A DNA stretch of 56,129 nucleotides from an uncultured Bacteroidota bacterium (GTDB lineage: Bacteria > Bacteroidota > Bacteroidia > Flavobacteriales > Flavobacteriaceae), in assembly GCA_903913315.1 (NCBI GenBank), contig CAIWKX010000058.1, forward strand, positions 1-56,129. The letters are read 5' to 3'. The notes under the pieces were generated by a model, which was not told the origin of the DNA, searched no databases, and saw only the letters and a list, made by a program, of their open reading frames with translations. The translations under genes were made by a program, and so were the position numbers. Position 1 is the first letter of the stretch, and every line of letters begins with the position of its first letter. Shown here piece after piece: positions 1-8,820 of the stretch.

Positions 1-230
1 ACTTTAAAAGTATATTTAATATGTTTTTTAGTTATAATTACTATTCTTTATTATACCAATAACTTTACTTTTTGGTAAGTTTATATTGCTTTTTATACTA
101 TTTTATGTATAATAAATAACATTTAATTAGTAGTTTTGTAAATGATTTGGTTCCTCACTAGGATAAGAACGGAATAATAGCTTTTAATTGGCACAAATAA
201 ATAGAACCCTTTAAAAAATAAAAGTACATT

Positions 231-551
231 ATGAACACAGGAGCACTACTAAAAACGCATATTGATTTAAAGAGAATTCGCCGCGCTGCATTGGCGCGCG
301 TATTGGGTAAATCGCTAAAAAGCGTGATGGACTACGAAAAAAAAGACAGTATTCAAACACGCACTCTTTGGGAAATATGTGTGGTATTAAAGCATAATTT
401 CTTTATGGATATTGCACTTCAATTGCCAAAAGAATTTACTTGTGGTTCTGATATTTTTGAAGAAAAAAACCAACAAATTACTGCTCTTGAAAAAGAAGTA
501 GAACAACTAAAAAGAGATAAAGAGATGTTGATGGAGATTATTAAGAAGTAA
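231..551 (+). CDS. Small HTH-like transcriptional regulator with C-terminal coiled coil
   Basis: A 106-residue basic protein. Residues about 8-60 look like a divergent Xre-type helix-turn-helix: KRIRRAALARVLGKS, then SVMDYEK, then a LWEIC segment. The C-terminal 30 residues are charged and heptad-like (ITALEKEVEQLKRDKEMLMEI), so a dimerising coiled coil is likely. I recall short Bacteroidota proteins with the same 'LKHNFF.DIA..LP' stretch annotated as regulators of unknown target. It stands alone, followed by a decayed Abi-family gene on the other strand, in a patch that looks accessory. The ATG at 231 is the only good start. Function beyond DNA binding is inferred. Confidence 0.7.
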   Translation: MNTGALLKTHIDLKRIRRAALARVLGKSLKSVMDYEKKDSIQTRTLWEICVVLKHNFFMDIALQLPKEFTCGSDIFEEKNQQITALEKEVEQLKRDKEMLMEIIKK

Positions 552-559
552 GTTTAAAA

Positions 560-925
560 TCACTTCCATAATTTATCTTCTTGCCAATTTTCAGGAAAAC
601 CCATTTCCTTTTCTTGTTTCATTGGACAATTTTCCATTAATTTCTTTAATCTATCTTTAAAAGTATTTTGAGGGCTTATTATTTGTAGAACATATTCAAT
701 ACAACACAATGTCGCATAAAGCTTATTGGTATATACTCTACTATTGTCTAAAAATGGGTAAATAGTATTATAAGGCAACTTTATTGGAACCAATCTTCGA
801 TTCCAAATCCTGCCAAGGTGAGCACAAATATTTCTTAAATTAACTCCGTAGCATAAACATAATGTATAGCAGAAGCTAAATTCAACAACAAATTATCAAA
901 CGGTTGCTTGATTGCCATTTCGTTA
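560..925 (-). pseudogene. Abi family (Abi_2 / AbiD-AbiF-like) abortive-infection gene remnant, C-terminal part
   Basis: The open part (793 down to 560) reads as the C-terminal end of an Abi_2 protein: conserved LYATLCCIEYVLQII, then FKDRLKKL, then MGFPENWQ. In the same frame upstream of its first ATG the translation continues as NLRNICAHLGRIWNRR, the RNxxAH-like HEPN motif that sits just before this segment in the family. Further upstream the frame breaks. A neighbouring frame has a short open piece (from about 925) ending at a TAA next to the motif. The first two thirds of the gene are missing. It is a dead remnant of a phage-defence gene, not a functional 77-aa protein. Confidence 0.72.
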
Positions 926-930
926 GTAAC

Positions 931-1224
931 ACCGACACGTTTTAAATTGTTTCGGTGGTTGTAATATTAATTAATAAGTTGCTCATACGTTAATTGATTT
1001 TTTTCAAAAGTTAGAATTTTAATTCAATGTAAAGTTGTAAAAAAGTAATGAAAAGTCGTATAAAACAATAGATGTTTGCAAAAACTTTAAATTATTTGGT
1101 TTTAAAAATTGTTAATTTTTTAGGAGTTTTTATATTTTAGCATAAAATGTATGTACATTTGTGCAGGCAATTTTGATATAGCATAATCTGCACATGCAGA
1201 GGTTACCAGTATTGGTGCGGCTAA
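931..1224. other. Gene-free AT-rich stretch between the Abi remnant and the DUF3800 gene
   Basis: No credible reading frame, RNA gene or repeat is visible here. It lies between two genes that look accessory and may be scar sequence from insertion and decay. I saw no obvious attachment-site duplication. Confidence 0.5.
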
Positions 1225-2052
1225 TCAAAGATTGCTTTTTTTGTTTATATACCCATCAGTTTTAAATTCACTTGCTTTTTCTAATTCAAACTTATTCCTT
1301 TTTGGATGGTAATAATTACTGTTTTTACTTCCAAATTTTTCAAAATCATATAAGTCAATAATCAAATTCATTTTTTCTAATAAAGCATTGTAGAACCTAC
1401 TGTCTTTAAGAAGTATATAGCGTTGCAAAGCCCACATTAAATAATCAATTATACTTAACTCTGGTGTAATGTCACTTGGAATAGTTCTACAATCATAATG
1501 GATTGTAATTGGTGTTTTTCGCTTTTTATTATCTCTTTCAATTGCCTTCTCAATTGCCTCTTTAAGTTTTTCTCCAGAATTACCAGTCCTTGTTGATAAT
1601 AATATTTGATAGAAAACTTCCTCTTTATTTAATCTGTCTTTCAATAAATGATAAACCATATCAAAATAAAATTCACTTTCGGACTTATTGTGTTTTTTAT
1701 GAAATAAGTCTAAACGTTTTCTTCCAATTACAATATAGGATTTAAATCCTTCTATTTTTCTAATTAACTCCACAAATTTTGCTCTAATCTCAGGCTGATC
1801 ATTCCTTGCGTGAAAATACCACCCTTTAGGATTTGAAACGCACTTTAAAGAATTATACAGCGAATCATTTTTAATATCTTCTTGAAGATTTTTAATCTTT
1901 TTATGTATTTCTTTCTTGTCTTCTAAAACGATCAAACCAAGTAATAATAAAGGTTGAAAACCATCAGTTCCAACAAGTAATTTATTCTTTTTAGCATAAA
2001 AAGAAGCATCACCACTTTCATCAATAAATAAATATACTTTCTTTTTATCCAT
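1225..2052 (-). CDS. DUF3800 domain protein (RNase H-fold nuclease-like)
   Basis: 275 residues. The N-terminus carries the hallmark of DUF3800, VYLFIDESGDASF (residues 6-18), where the Asp/Glu pair would sit on the first strand of an RNase H-like fold. Later acidic positions include SIIDYLMWALQRY (about 200-212), matching the family's conserved D..AWA.QR segment. DUF3800 proteins are uncharacterised but frequent in accessory and defence-rich regions. The ATG lies 4 nt after the dnaE stop on the same strand, so translation is probably coupled to dnaE. That is unusual for an accessory gene. Substrate and role are unknown. Confidence 0.8.
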   Translation of the reverse strand: MDKKKVYLFIDESGDASFYAKKNKLLVGTDGFQPLLLLGLIVLEDKKEIHKKIKNLQEDIKNDSLYNSLKCVSNPKGWYFHARNDQPEIRAKFVELIRKIEGFKSYIVIGRKRLDLFHKKHNKSESEFYFDMVYHLLKDRLNKEEVFYQILLSTRTGNSGEKLKEAIEKAIERDNKKRKTPITIHYDCRTIPSDITPELSIIDYLMWALQRYILLKDSRFYNALLEKMNLIIDLYDFEKFGSKNSNYYHPKRNKFELEKASEFKTDGYINKKSNL

Positions 2053-2056
2053 TGCA

Positions 2057-5000
2057 CTAATTCAATTTAAAATTGACTTGTAATCGTTCCAATTCTTCCA
2101 ATAATGCTTTAGAGATATTTATTTTTACTTTTCTACTAGGCATCGATAAAAGAGTTACCACTCTGTTTTCTTCCGTTGCTGTTGGCGCTTCTTCTATCTC
2201 CTCTTCTTCAATTTCAGATTCGGCATCGAGGTTGTCAATATCTATTATTGTATCATTTTCAACAGGAACAATTTCTTTTACAGCAACAAGTTCCTGTTTT
2301 TTGATGACTTTTTCAATTTCTAATACTTCAAAAGTTACTGGGTTACTTCCTTCATTTGATTTAAATACCTCGTTTAATTGTTGAATCAAATTCTGATGTA
2401 AATCATATATATTCAATTGAATAGAGAGTTTCTTAGCAAAAAGAGGCAACACATCGGCTAATAATTTAGCATCCTGAAACGTGATTTGAGGGTCTGATTT
2501 TTTCCCTGTCTCACGATTTACCCAACCGTCTTTTACACCAATTTTGAAATAAATAAATTGATTATTGACCAAGAAATGACGGAATTTTAAATACTCTTCA
2601 TTGAAAATTCTGAAATCATAGCTTTCTTCATATCCCTCTAGTGTAAACATTGCCCAATCTTTACCGTTCTTTCCTGTTCGATATTGAACGTTGGATATTA
2701 TGCCTCCAAAAGTCAATGTTTTGCCCACTAAGTTTTCTAGATTTTTTAAATGTGCTAATCTAACATTGCAAAAATATTTCATTTCAAAACGGTAATCATC
2801 CAATGGATGACCTGAAATATAAATTCCCACTACTTCTTTTTCCTTGGCAAGTTTTTCCATAGTAGTCCATTCATCACAAGGAGGCACAACAGGCTCGGCA
2901 ATTTGAACATCACTTGCTTCTCCAAACAGACTCACTTGCGAGGAGTTTTCATTTTCTTGAAACTTACCTCCATAACGCATTGCTTTTTCATAGAAAGTAA
3001 TTCCTTCTCCTTCAATATGAAAATATTGTGCACGATGCGTTTCTGAAAAACAATCAAATCCACCGGCATAAGCCAAACTTTCAAATGCTTTTTTGTTGGC
3101 GGCACGAAGGTCTATTTTTTTTGCTAAATCAAATATCGATTTATAAGGTTCGTCTTTTCTATTTTTTACAATCGTTTCAACAGCATTGGCACCCACTCCT
3201 TTAACGGCGCCCATTCCGAAACGAACAGCATATTCATTATTTACTGTAAACTTATAAAATGACTCATTCACATCAGGGCCCAAAACTTTCAATCCCATTC
3301 GTTTACATTCTTCCATAAAGAATGAAACTTGCTTAATATCATTCATATTGTTAGACAATACTGCCGCCATATATTCTGCTGGATAATTGGCTTTCAAATA
3401 AGCCGTTTGATAAGCAATCCAAGCATAACAGGTGGAGTGTGATTTGTTGAACGCATATTCAGCAAAAGCTTCCCAGTCTTTCCAAATTTTTTCTAACTTT
3501 TCAGCAGAATGACCTTTGGCTTCAGCTTGAGAAATGAATTTTGGTTTCATTTTATCCAAAACGTCACGTTGTTTTTTTCCCATTGCTTTACGCAAAACGT
3601 CGGCATCCCCTTTGGAGAAATCAGCCAATTTTTGAGACAAAAGCATTACCTGCTCTTGGTAAACGGTAATTCCGTAGGTGTCTTTTAATAATTCTTCACA
3701 GGCATCAATATCGTAAACAATCTCTTCTTCACCATTTTTACGTTTAATAAAACTTGGAATATATGCAATTGGCCCCGGACGATACAAGGCATTCATAGCA
3801 ATCAAATCGGGGAAAACAGTCGGTTTTAACTCCTTCATGTACTTTTGCATCCCAGGACTTTCATATTGGAAAATCCCAACCGTTTCGCCACGTTGAAAAA
3901 GTTCATATGTTTTTACATCATCAATCGGAAATTCATCTGGATTGATATCTATTCCCGTTCTGTATTTTACTAGTTTAACAGTATCTTTAATCAAGGTAAG
4001 GGTTTTCAAACCCAAGAAGTCCATCTTTAACAATCCGGCACTTTCAACCACCGAGTTATCAAATTGAGTAACATATAAATCAGAATCTTTGGCGGTTGCT
4101 ACAGGAACAAAATTGGTAATATCATCGGGTGTTATGATAACACCGCAAGCATGAATTCCGGTATTTCTTAAATTCCCTTCTAATATTTGTGCTTGCTGAA
4201 TGGTTTCTCCTCCCAAATCGGATGAATTTCCAAGCGCAATTAATTCTTTGACTTTATCAAATTCTTCGGGACGGAGCGCTTTTTTTAACTTATCTTCCTC
4301 CATCGAAAAGATTTTAGCCAAATTCAAATTGGTTGGAATCAACTTGGCAATTTTGTCCGCTTCAAAAAGAGGTAAATCCAATACTCTAGCCGTATCACGA
4401 ACCGAAGATTTGGCCGCCATTGTTCCATAAGTGATGATTTGTGCCACTTGCTTAGAGCCGTATTTATGAATTACATAATCCATTACTTTACTTCGTCCTT
4501 CGTCATCAAAATCAATATCAATATCGGGAAGTGAAACCCTATCTGGATTTAAGAATCTCTCAAAAAGCAGATTGTATAATAAGGGGTCAATATTTGTAAT
4601 TCCGAGACTATAAGCTACCACTGACCCAGCCGCAGAACCACGTCCTGGACCCACAGAAACACCCATCTTTCGGGCTTCGGCTATGAAATCTTGCACAATC
4701 AAAAAATATCCTGGATATCCAGAATTTTGTATTGTTAGTAATTCAAAATCTATACGTTCCTGAATTTCTGGGGTGATTTCTTTGTATCTTCTTTTGGCTC
4801 CTTCGTACGTTAAATGATATAGGTACTTGTTTTCTCCTCGTTTACCTCCGTCTTCATTATCTTCCTCTACAAGAAAGTTTTCTGGAATGTCAAATTTTGG
4901 AAGCAAAACTTCACGAGCTAAATTAAATATTTCAATTTTATCGACAATCTCAGCAATGTTAAAGATCGCTTCTGGAAAGTCTGAAAAAAGTTTTTTCATT

Positions 5001-6589
5001 TCTTCAGCTGACTTGAAATAATATTCTTGATTGGGCAATCCGAAACGGAATCCACGACCACGACCTATTGGTGTAGATTGTTTTTCTCCATCACGAACAC
5101 ACAGCAAAATATCATGTGCATTAGCGTCTTCTTTATTAATATAAAATGAATTATTGGTCGCAACCGTTTTTACATTGTGTTTTTTTGCCAAGGAAATCAA
5201 TGTTTGATTCACTCGATTTTCATCTTCCTGATTGTGACGCATTAACTCGATATATAAATCGTCTCCAAAAAGTTCTTTCCACCAAAGCAAAGCTTCTTCG
5301 GCTTGGTTCTCGCCAAGATTAAGCACTTTATTTGGAATTTCACCATATAAACTCCCTGATAAAACGATGAGATCCTCTTTGAATTCATTAATAATACCTC
5401 TATCGATTCGAGGAACATAATAAAAGCCTTCCGTATAAGCAATAGAGGCCATTTTCGCCAAATTATGGTAACCCTTTTTATTTTTGGCAAGCATCACTAC
5501 TTGATATCCATTGTCTTTTCGAGACTTATCTTTATGGTTGTCACAAACAAAAAATTCGCAACCAACTATAGGTTTTATAATTGTCTCTGTTGGTTGTTCT
5601 CCCGCTTCAATGGCAACTTTATTTTTGGCTTCAGCCGATTTATTATGGTTTAAAATATCGCGAACAAAATGAAAAACACCCATCATGTTCCCTATATCGG
5701 TCATTGCCACCGCTGGCATTTTATGCTTTACAGCTGCCGCAACTAAATCTTTAACGGAAACCGTTGATTGCAAAACTGAAAATTGGGTATGATTATGAAG
5801 ATGAACAAAATCAGTGTCAATTAGAATTTGTTTATTCTCAGAAAGAGTTTCTTTGGATATTGCCACATGCTCTTTTTCTCCAAACTGTTGTCGGATTTTA
5901 TCAGAAGCTTCTTTAAGATTAATATGTTGTAATCCAATTAACTGAAATGGTTTAGGGTTTTTCAGTTTAAAATTTTCAAAATAATCTTGCTCGACGCCAA
6001 GTTCTTTTTTAGTAAAATTTTCAGTACGAATTAGCTCAAAGAAACAACGAGTTGTTGCTTCAACGTCGGCAGTAGCATTATGGGCTTCTGCGAAAGGTTC
6101 ATTGAAAAGATATTGATGTAATTCGGTTAATGTGGGTAGTTTGAACTTTCCTCCACGTCCACCTGGTAGTTTTAAAAGAGCTGCTGTAACTTCTGTACAA
6201 GTATCTAAAATAGGTATTTGTGACATTGGCGACTCGATTCCTTCACGATAGAATTCGCAACCCATAATGTTGATATCAAAACCTACATTTTGACCCACAA
6301 TATATTTGGTTTTCGACAAAGCAATGTTGAATTTTTCCAACATTACTGAAAGCTGAATTCCTTGTTCTTGTGCTAATTCAGTAGAAATTCCATGAATTCT
6401 TTCTGCATCATAGGGAATATTGAAACCGTCTGGTTGCACCAAATAATCATGATGTTCGACAAGATTTCCCATTTCGTCATGCAATTGCCAAGCAATTTGA
6501 ATACATCTAGGCCAGTTATCAGTATCTGAAATAGGAGCTGCCCATTTTTTAGGTAAACCAGTAGTTTCGGTGTCGAAAATTAAATACAT
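2057..6589 (-). CDS. dnaE: DNA polymerase III subunit alpha with fused N-terminal DnaQ-like 3'-5' exonuclease
   Basis: 1510 residues, longer than the roughly 1160 of E. coli DnaE. Residues 1-190 form a DEDD exonuclease: DTETTG at 6-11 (Asp6, Glu8) and the HxxxxD motif at His170-Asp175. A PHP domain starts near 261 with FVHLHNHTQFS, keeping the His cluster. The C-family polymerase core follows, with GPGRGSAAGS and the catalytic PDIDIDFD at about 688-695, then YQEQVM, a helix-hairpin-helix part and an OB fold. The last 100 residues are acidic and then conserved (LEELERLQVNFKLN). It is the replicative polymerase with its own proofreading domain, a fusion known in Bacteroidota. The start gives the usual MYLIFDTETTG. 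Confidence 0.96.
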   Translation of the reverse strand: MYLIFDTETTGLPKKWAAPISDTDNWPRCIQIAWQLHDEMGNLVEHHDYLVQPDGFNIPYDAERIHGISTELAQEQGIQLSVMLEKFNIALSKTKYIVGQNVGFDINIMGCEFYREGIESPMSQIPILDTCTEVTAALLKLPGGRGGKFKLPTLTELHQYLFNEPFAEAHNATADVEATTRCFFELIRTENFTKKELGVEQDYFENFKLKNPKPFQLIGLQHINLKEASDKIRQQFGEKEHVAISKETLSENKQILIDTDFVHLHNHTQFSVLQSTVSVKDLVAAAVKHKMPAVAMTDIGNMMGVFHFVRDILNHNKSAEAKNKVAIEAGEQPTETIIKPIVGCEFFVCDNHKDKSRKDNGYQVVMLAKNKKGYHNLAKMASIAYTEGFYYVPRIDRGIINEFKEDLIVLSGSLYGEIPNKVLNLGENQAEEALLWWKELFGDDLYIELMRHNQEDENRVNQTLISLAKKHNVKTVATNNSFYINKEDANAHDILLCVRDGEKQSTPIGRGRGFRFGLPNQEYYFKSAEEMKKLFSDFPEAIFNIAEIVDKIEIFNLAREVLLPKFDIPENFLVEEDNEDGGKRGENKYLYHLTYEGAKRRYKEITPEIQERIDFELLTIQNSGYPGYFLIVQDFIAEARKMGVSVGPGRGSAAGSVVAYSLGITNIDPLLYNLLFERFLNPDRVSLPDIDIDFDDEGRSKVMDYVIHKYGSKQVAQIITYGTMAAKSSVRDTARVLDLPLFEADKIAKLIPTNLNLAKIFSMEEDKLKKALRPEEFDKVKELIALGNSSDLGGETIQQAQILEGNLRNTGIHACGVIITPDDITNFVPVATAKDSDLYVTQFDNSVVESAGLLKMDFLGLKTLTLIKDTVKLVKYRTGIDINPDEFPIDDVKTYELFQRGETVGIFQYESPGMQKYMKELKPTVFPDLIAMNALYRPGPIAYIPSFIKRKNGEEEIVYDIDACEELLKDTYGITVYQEQVMLLSQKLADFSKGDADVLRKAMGKKQRDVLDKMKPKFISQAEAKGHSAEKLEKIWKDWEAFAEYAFNKSHSTCYAWIAYQTAYLKANYPAEYMAAVLSNNMNDIKQVSFFMEECKRMGLKVLGPDVNESFYKFTVNNEYAVRFGMGAVKGVGANAVETIVKNRKDEPYKSIFDLAKKIDLRAANKKAFESLAYAGGFDCFSETHRAQYFHIEGEGITFYEKAMRYGGKFQENENSSQVSLFGEASDVQIAEPVVPPCDEWTTMEKLAKEKEVVGIYISGHPLDDYRFEMKYFCNVRLAHLKNLENLVGKTLTFGGIISNVQYRTGKNGKDWAMFTLEGYEESYDFRIFNEEYLKFRHFLVNNQFIYFKIGVKDGWVNRETGKKSDPQITFQDAKLLADVLPLFAKKLSIQLNIYDLHQNLIQQLNEVFKSNEGSNPVTFEVLEIEKVIKKQELVAVKEIVPVENDTIIDIDNLDAESEIEEEEIEEAPTATEENRVVTLLSMPSRKVKINISKALLEELERLQVNFKLN

Positions 6590-6696
6590 ACTTTTAAAAA
6601 AATCAAAAAAATCAAAACCAAAATTTTGATTTTGTTATTCTTCAAAAATACATTTTAAGTATAGAAAAGGCAATTTTAGTTATTAACAAAAACAAA

Positions 6697-6724
6697 AAAA
6701 CCATTCGAATTAACGAATGGTTTT
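6697..6724 (-). terminator. Rho-independent terminator of the RRM protein gene
   Basis: Perfect stem CCATTCG / CGAATGG with a 6-nt loop, flanked by A-run and T-run so that it can work in both directions. It lies 23 nt beyond the stop of the gene at 6747-7133 and upstream of dnaE. Confidence 0.8.
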
Positions 6725-6746
6725 AAGTATATAATTTAGTTTGAAA

Positions 6747-7133
6747 CTAGTATCTTCCTCTGTTTCCTCCACCATTACTGTCTCTATTTCCGCCACCGTA
6801 ACCACCGCTACCGCCACCGCGAGAATTTCCACCACCATTGTAACCACCACCACTTGGACGGTTGTTAGAAAAAGATTTTCTTTCTCCTTCTGGTTTAGGT
6901 TCTGATTTGTTAACTACAATTGTACGACCATCAACAGTTGCTCCGTTCAATTCAGCTATTGCTTTTTCAGCTTCTTCATCGCTTTCCATTTCAACAAAAC
7001 CGAAACCTTTACTTCTTCCAGTAAATTTATCAGTGATGATTTTAACAGAACTAACCGATCCGTACACTTCAAAAGACTCTCTTAAATCTGCTTCCTCAAT
7101 ACTCCAAGGAAGACTTCCAACAAAAATATTCAT
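6747..7133 (-). CDS. Glycine-rich RRM RNA-binding protein
   Basis: 128 residues. One RRM fills residues 1-80, with RNP2 as IFVGSL (3-8) and RNP1 as KGFGFVEM (about 43-50). The C-terminal 45 residues are a Gly/Asn/Arg/Ser tail with GGGYNGGG and GGYGGGN repeats, like the glycine-rich RNA-binding proteins of cyanobacteria, plants and Bacteroidota. It probably acts as an RNA chaperone or post-transcriptional regulator in the cytoplasm; the RNA targets are not deducible. Monocistronic, with its own terminator. An AT-rich leader of about 135 nt separates it from the lipoprotein gene terminator upstream. Confidence 0.92.
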   Translation of the reverse strand: MNIFVGSLPWSIEEADLRESFEVYGSVSSVKIITDKFTGRSKGFGFVEMESDEEAEKAIAELNGATVDGRTIVVNKSEPKPEGERKSFSNNRPSGGGYNGGGNSRGGGSGGYGGGNRDSNGGGNRGRY

Positions 7134-7217
7134 AATAATTTTTTAAAATTCCTGTCAAAGATACTCTAAATAAAATGTAATCTACTATAAATTAGACATT
7201 AATTATATATTTAACAA

Positions 7218-7244
7218 AAAGGCCTTCAATAATTGAAGGCCTTT
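7218..7244 (-). terminator. Strong hairpin terminator after the DUF6252-like lipoprotein gene
   Basis: Perfect 12-bp stem AAAGGCCTTCAA / TTGAAGGCCTTT with loop TAA. On the minus strand it is followed by a TTT-containing tract. It lies 26 nt beyond the stop codon of the gene at 7270-8031. Confidence 0.82.
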
Positions 7245-7269
7245 GAAAAATTGAATTTGTTAATTCTTT

Positions 7270-8031
7270 TTAAGGAGCGGGTAAAACAGGTACTTTATAA
7301 AAAGTCCCATACTGAAAATTTACTTGGTCCCCCCCTAAAGGATTATTATTAGCATTAATCGCATTGAATTTAAAAGTTCCAGTAACAGTACCTCCATTGT
7401 TATCAGTGATATCAACTTCGCCATTACTCCCTTCTACATTTAATACTTGTATTGTAGCATTGTTTCCTCCGCCTACAATAGTAATTAAATCCCCAGATTT
7501 GTAACCATTTCCGGGTGAAGCTACTCTCACAGAAGTTACAACACCATTTGAATTTGTAATTACAGAAAGTGTTAATCCAGTTCCTGTAACACCAGGTCCA
7601 CCTATAGTAGCGTGGGAATTACCACAGGTGTAAGTTGTTCCCACCAAAGTGCAATCAGAAACGTAACCTGTTCCTCCTGAAGTCATTGATTGGCTCATTG
7701 TTGCAACTGGACCATTAATAATATTAGTTTGATATAAAAGATTGATAGCATTAAATGAAGATGAATAGGTAGCTTTTGTATTTACGTTGGAAGTTCCTAA
7801 ATAATAGGTTCCCAAAGCTGCGCTAGAAACATTCAAATCAACTTCTTCATCTTGAGCCAGTGCCACAAATGAAAGTGCGCCTGTCTGAGCAGATTTATAG
7901 GCTTTCACATCAATTGCTCTAAACAAAACACCGTCTCTGTATGCCTGAAAACCAGGATTATTAAACTTAACATCATTTGAGCAAGAAGAAAACACAATCG
8001 AAATTACGATTAGAGAAAATAATTTTTTCAT
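7270..8031 (-). CDS. Lipoprotein, DUF6252-like, with a glycine-rich inserted segment
   Basis: 253 residues with a type II signal peptide ending at the lipobox FSSC (Cys17). It is therefore probably a surface or periplasmic lipoprotein. The opening (FQAYRDGVLFRA) and the ending (DITDNNGGTVTGTFKFNAIN) fit the flavobacterial DUF6252 pattern. Between them, residues about 118-200, lies a Gly/Thr-rich stretch with GGTGYVSD, then VVTSVRVASPGNGYKSGD and ITIVGGGNNATI. That stretch resembles repeats common in phage tail and virion proteins, and it looks like an insertion. Function unknown. Monocistronic. Confidence 0.7.
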   Translation of the reverse strand: MKKLFSLIVISIVFSSCSNDVKFNNPGFQAYRDGVLFRAIDVKAYKSAQTGALSFVALAQDEEVDLNVSSAALGTYYLGTSNVNTKATYSSSFNAINLLYQTNIINGPVATMSQSMTSGGTGYVSDCTLVGTTYTCGNSHATIGGPGVTGTGLTLSVITNSNGVVTSVRVASPGNGYKSGDLITIVGGGNNATIQVLNVEGSNGEVDITDNNGGTVTGTFKFNAINANNNPLGGDQVNFQYGTFYKVPVLPAP

Positions 8032-8154
8032 TTTAAATTTGTCATTTACAAATACAAAAATAGTCCTTTTAGCGAATTGACATACTTTTTTTAACTAAAA
8101 ATCAACCTAATTTATTATTTTTTATATTGCATTAGTTAGAATGGAAAAGTTTTA

Positions 8155-8162
8155 TATCTTTG
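8155..8162 (+). promoter_or_regulatory. -7 promoter element for rpsP-rimM-trmN6
   Basis: TATCTTTG matches the Bacteroidota -7 consensus TAnnTTTG. It predicts a start near 8169 and a leader of about 43 nt. A good -33 TTG at the ideal distance is not obvious; TTAG at 8132-8135 is the nearest match. Confidence 0.6.
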
Positions 8163-8177
8163 CACCCTTAATTAACA

Positions 8178-8192
8178 GAGGTCGAGAACCTC
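8178..8192 (+). promoter_or_regulatory. Small hairpin in the rpsP 5' leader
   Basis: GAGGT / ACCTC stem with a 5-nt loop inside the predicted 43-nt leader of rpsP, 20 nt before the start codon. It could be an S16 autoregulatory site or only a chance structure. Confidence 0.3.
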
Positions 8193-8211
8193 AAAATTTA
8201 ATCAAAAGATT

Positions 8212-8808
8212 ATGTCAGTAAAAATTAGATTACAAAGACACGGTAAAAAACAAAAACCTTTTTACTGGATCGTAGCAGCAGATGCTCGCGCTAAAAGAGA
8301 TGGTAAATTTCTTGAAAAATTAGGAACTTATAATCCAACTGTTAACCCAGCTATTATTGATTTAAACCTTGAAGCAGCTGTACAATGGTTACACAATGGT
8401 GCACAACCAACTGATACGGCTAGAGCAATCCTTTCTTACAAAGGAGCTTTATTGAAACACCACCTTGATGGTGGAGTTCGCAAAGGGGCTTTAACTCAAG
8501 AACAAGCTGATGCTAAATTAGCTAAATGGTTAGACGAAAAAGCTGGAACAGTGGATGCTAAAAAAGACGGGTTGTCTAAAAAACAAGCTGAAGCTAAAGC
8601 TAAAGCATTAAAAGCTGAAAAAGAAGCTAACGAAAAACGTATAAATGCTGCTGCTGAAGCTGCAAAAGCTGCTGAAGCACCTGAGGTTGTGGAAGAAGAA
8701 GTAGCTGAAGTTACTGAAGAGGTTGTTGCAGAAGTTGCATCTGAAGAAACTCCAGCTGTAGAAGAAGCACCTGCTGCTGAAGAAGCTAGCGAAGAAACAG
8801 AAGCTTAA
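8212..8808 (+). CDS. rpsP: 30S ribosomal protein S16 with long acidic C-terminal extension
   Basis: 198 residues. The first 80 or so are a canonical S16 (VKIRLQRHGKKQKPFYWIVAADARAKRDGKFLEKLGTYNP). The remaining 110 form an extension rich in Ala, Lys and then Glu/Val, ending in an acidic tail. E. coli S16 has 82 residues; the tail is a regular Bacteroidota feature. S16 is an assembly protein of the 30S 5' domain. It is followed after 12 nt by rimM, the 30S maturation factor, which is the classic pairing. Confidence 0.97.
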   Translation: MSVKIRLQRHGKKQKPFYWIVAADARAKRDGKFLEKLGTYNPTVNPAIIDLNLEAAVQWLHNGAQPTDTARAILSYKGALLKHHLDGGVRKGALTQEQADAKLAKWLDEKAGTVDAKKDGLSKKQAEAKAKALKAEKEANEKRINAAAEAAKAAEAPEVVEEEVAEVTEEVVAEVASEETPAVEEAPAAEEASEETEA

Positions 8809-8820
8809 TTTAGTGCGATA

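Noticed and set aside
1..230. Possible promoter or attachment site at the window start (TAGTTTTG at 131-138)
   Set aside because: No -33 element at suitable distance, 92 nt from the gene, and no repeated sequence that would mark an attachment site.
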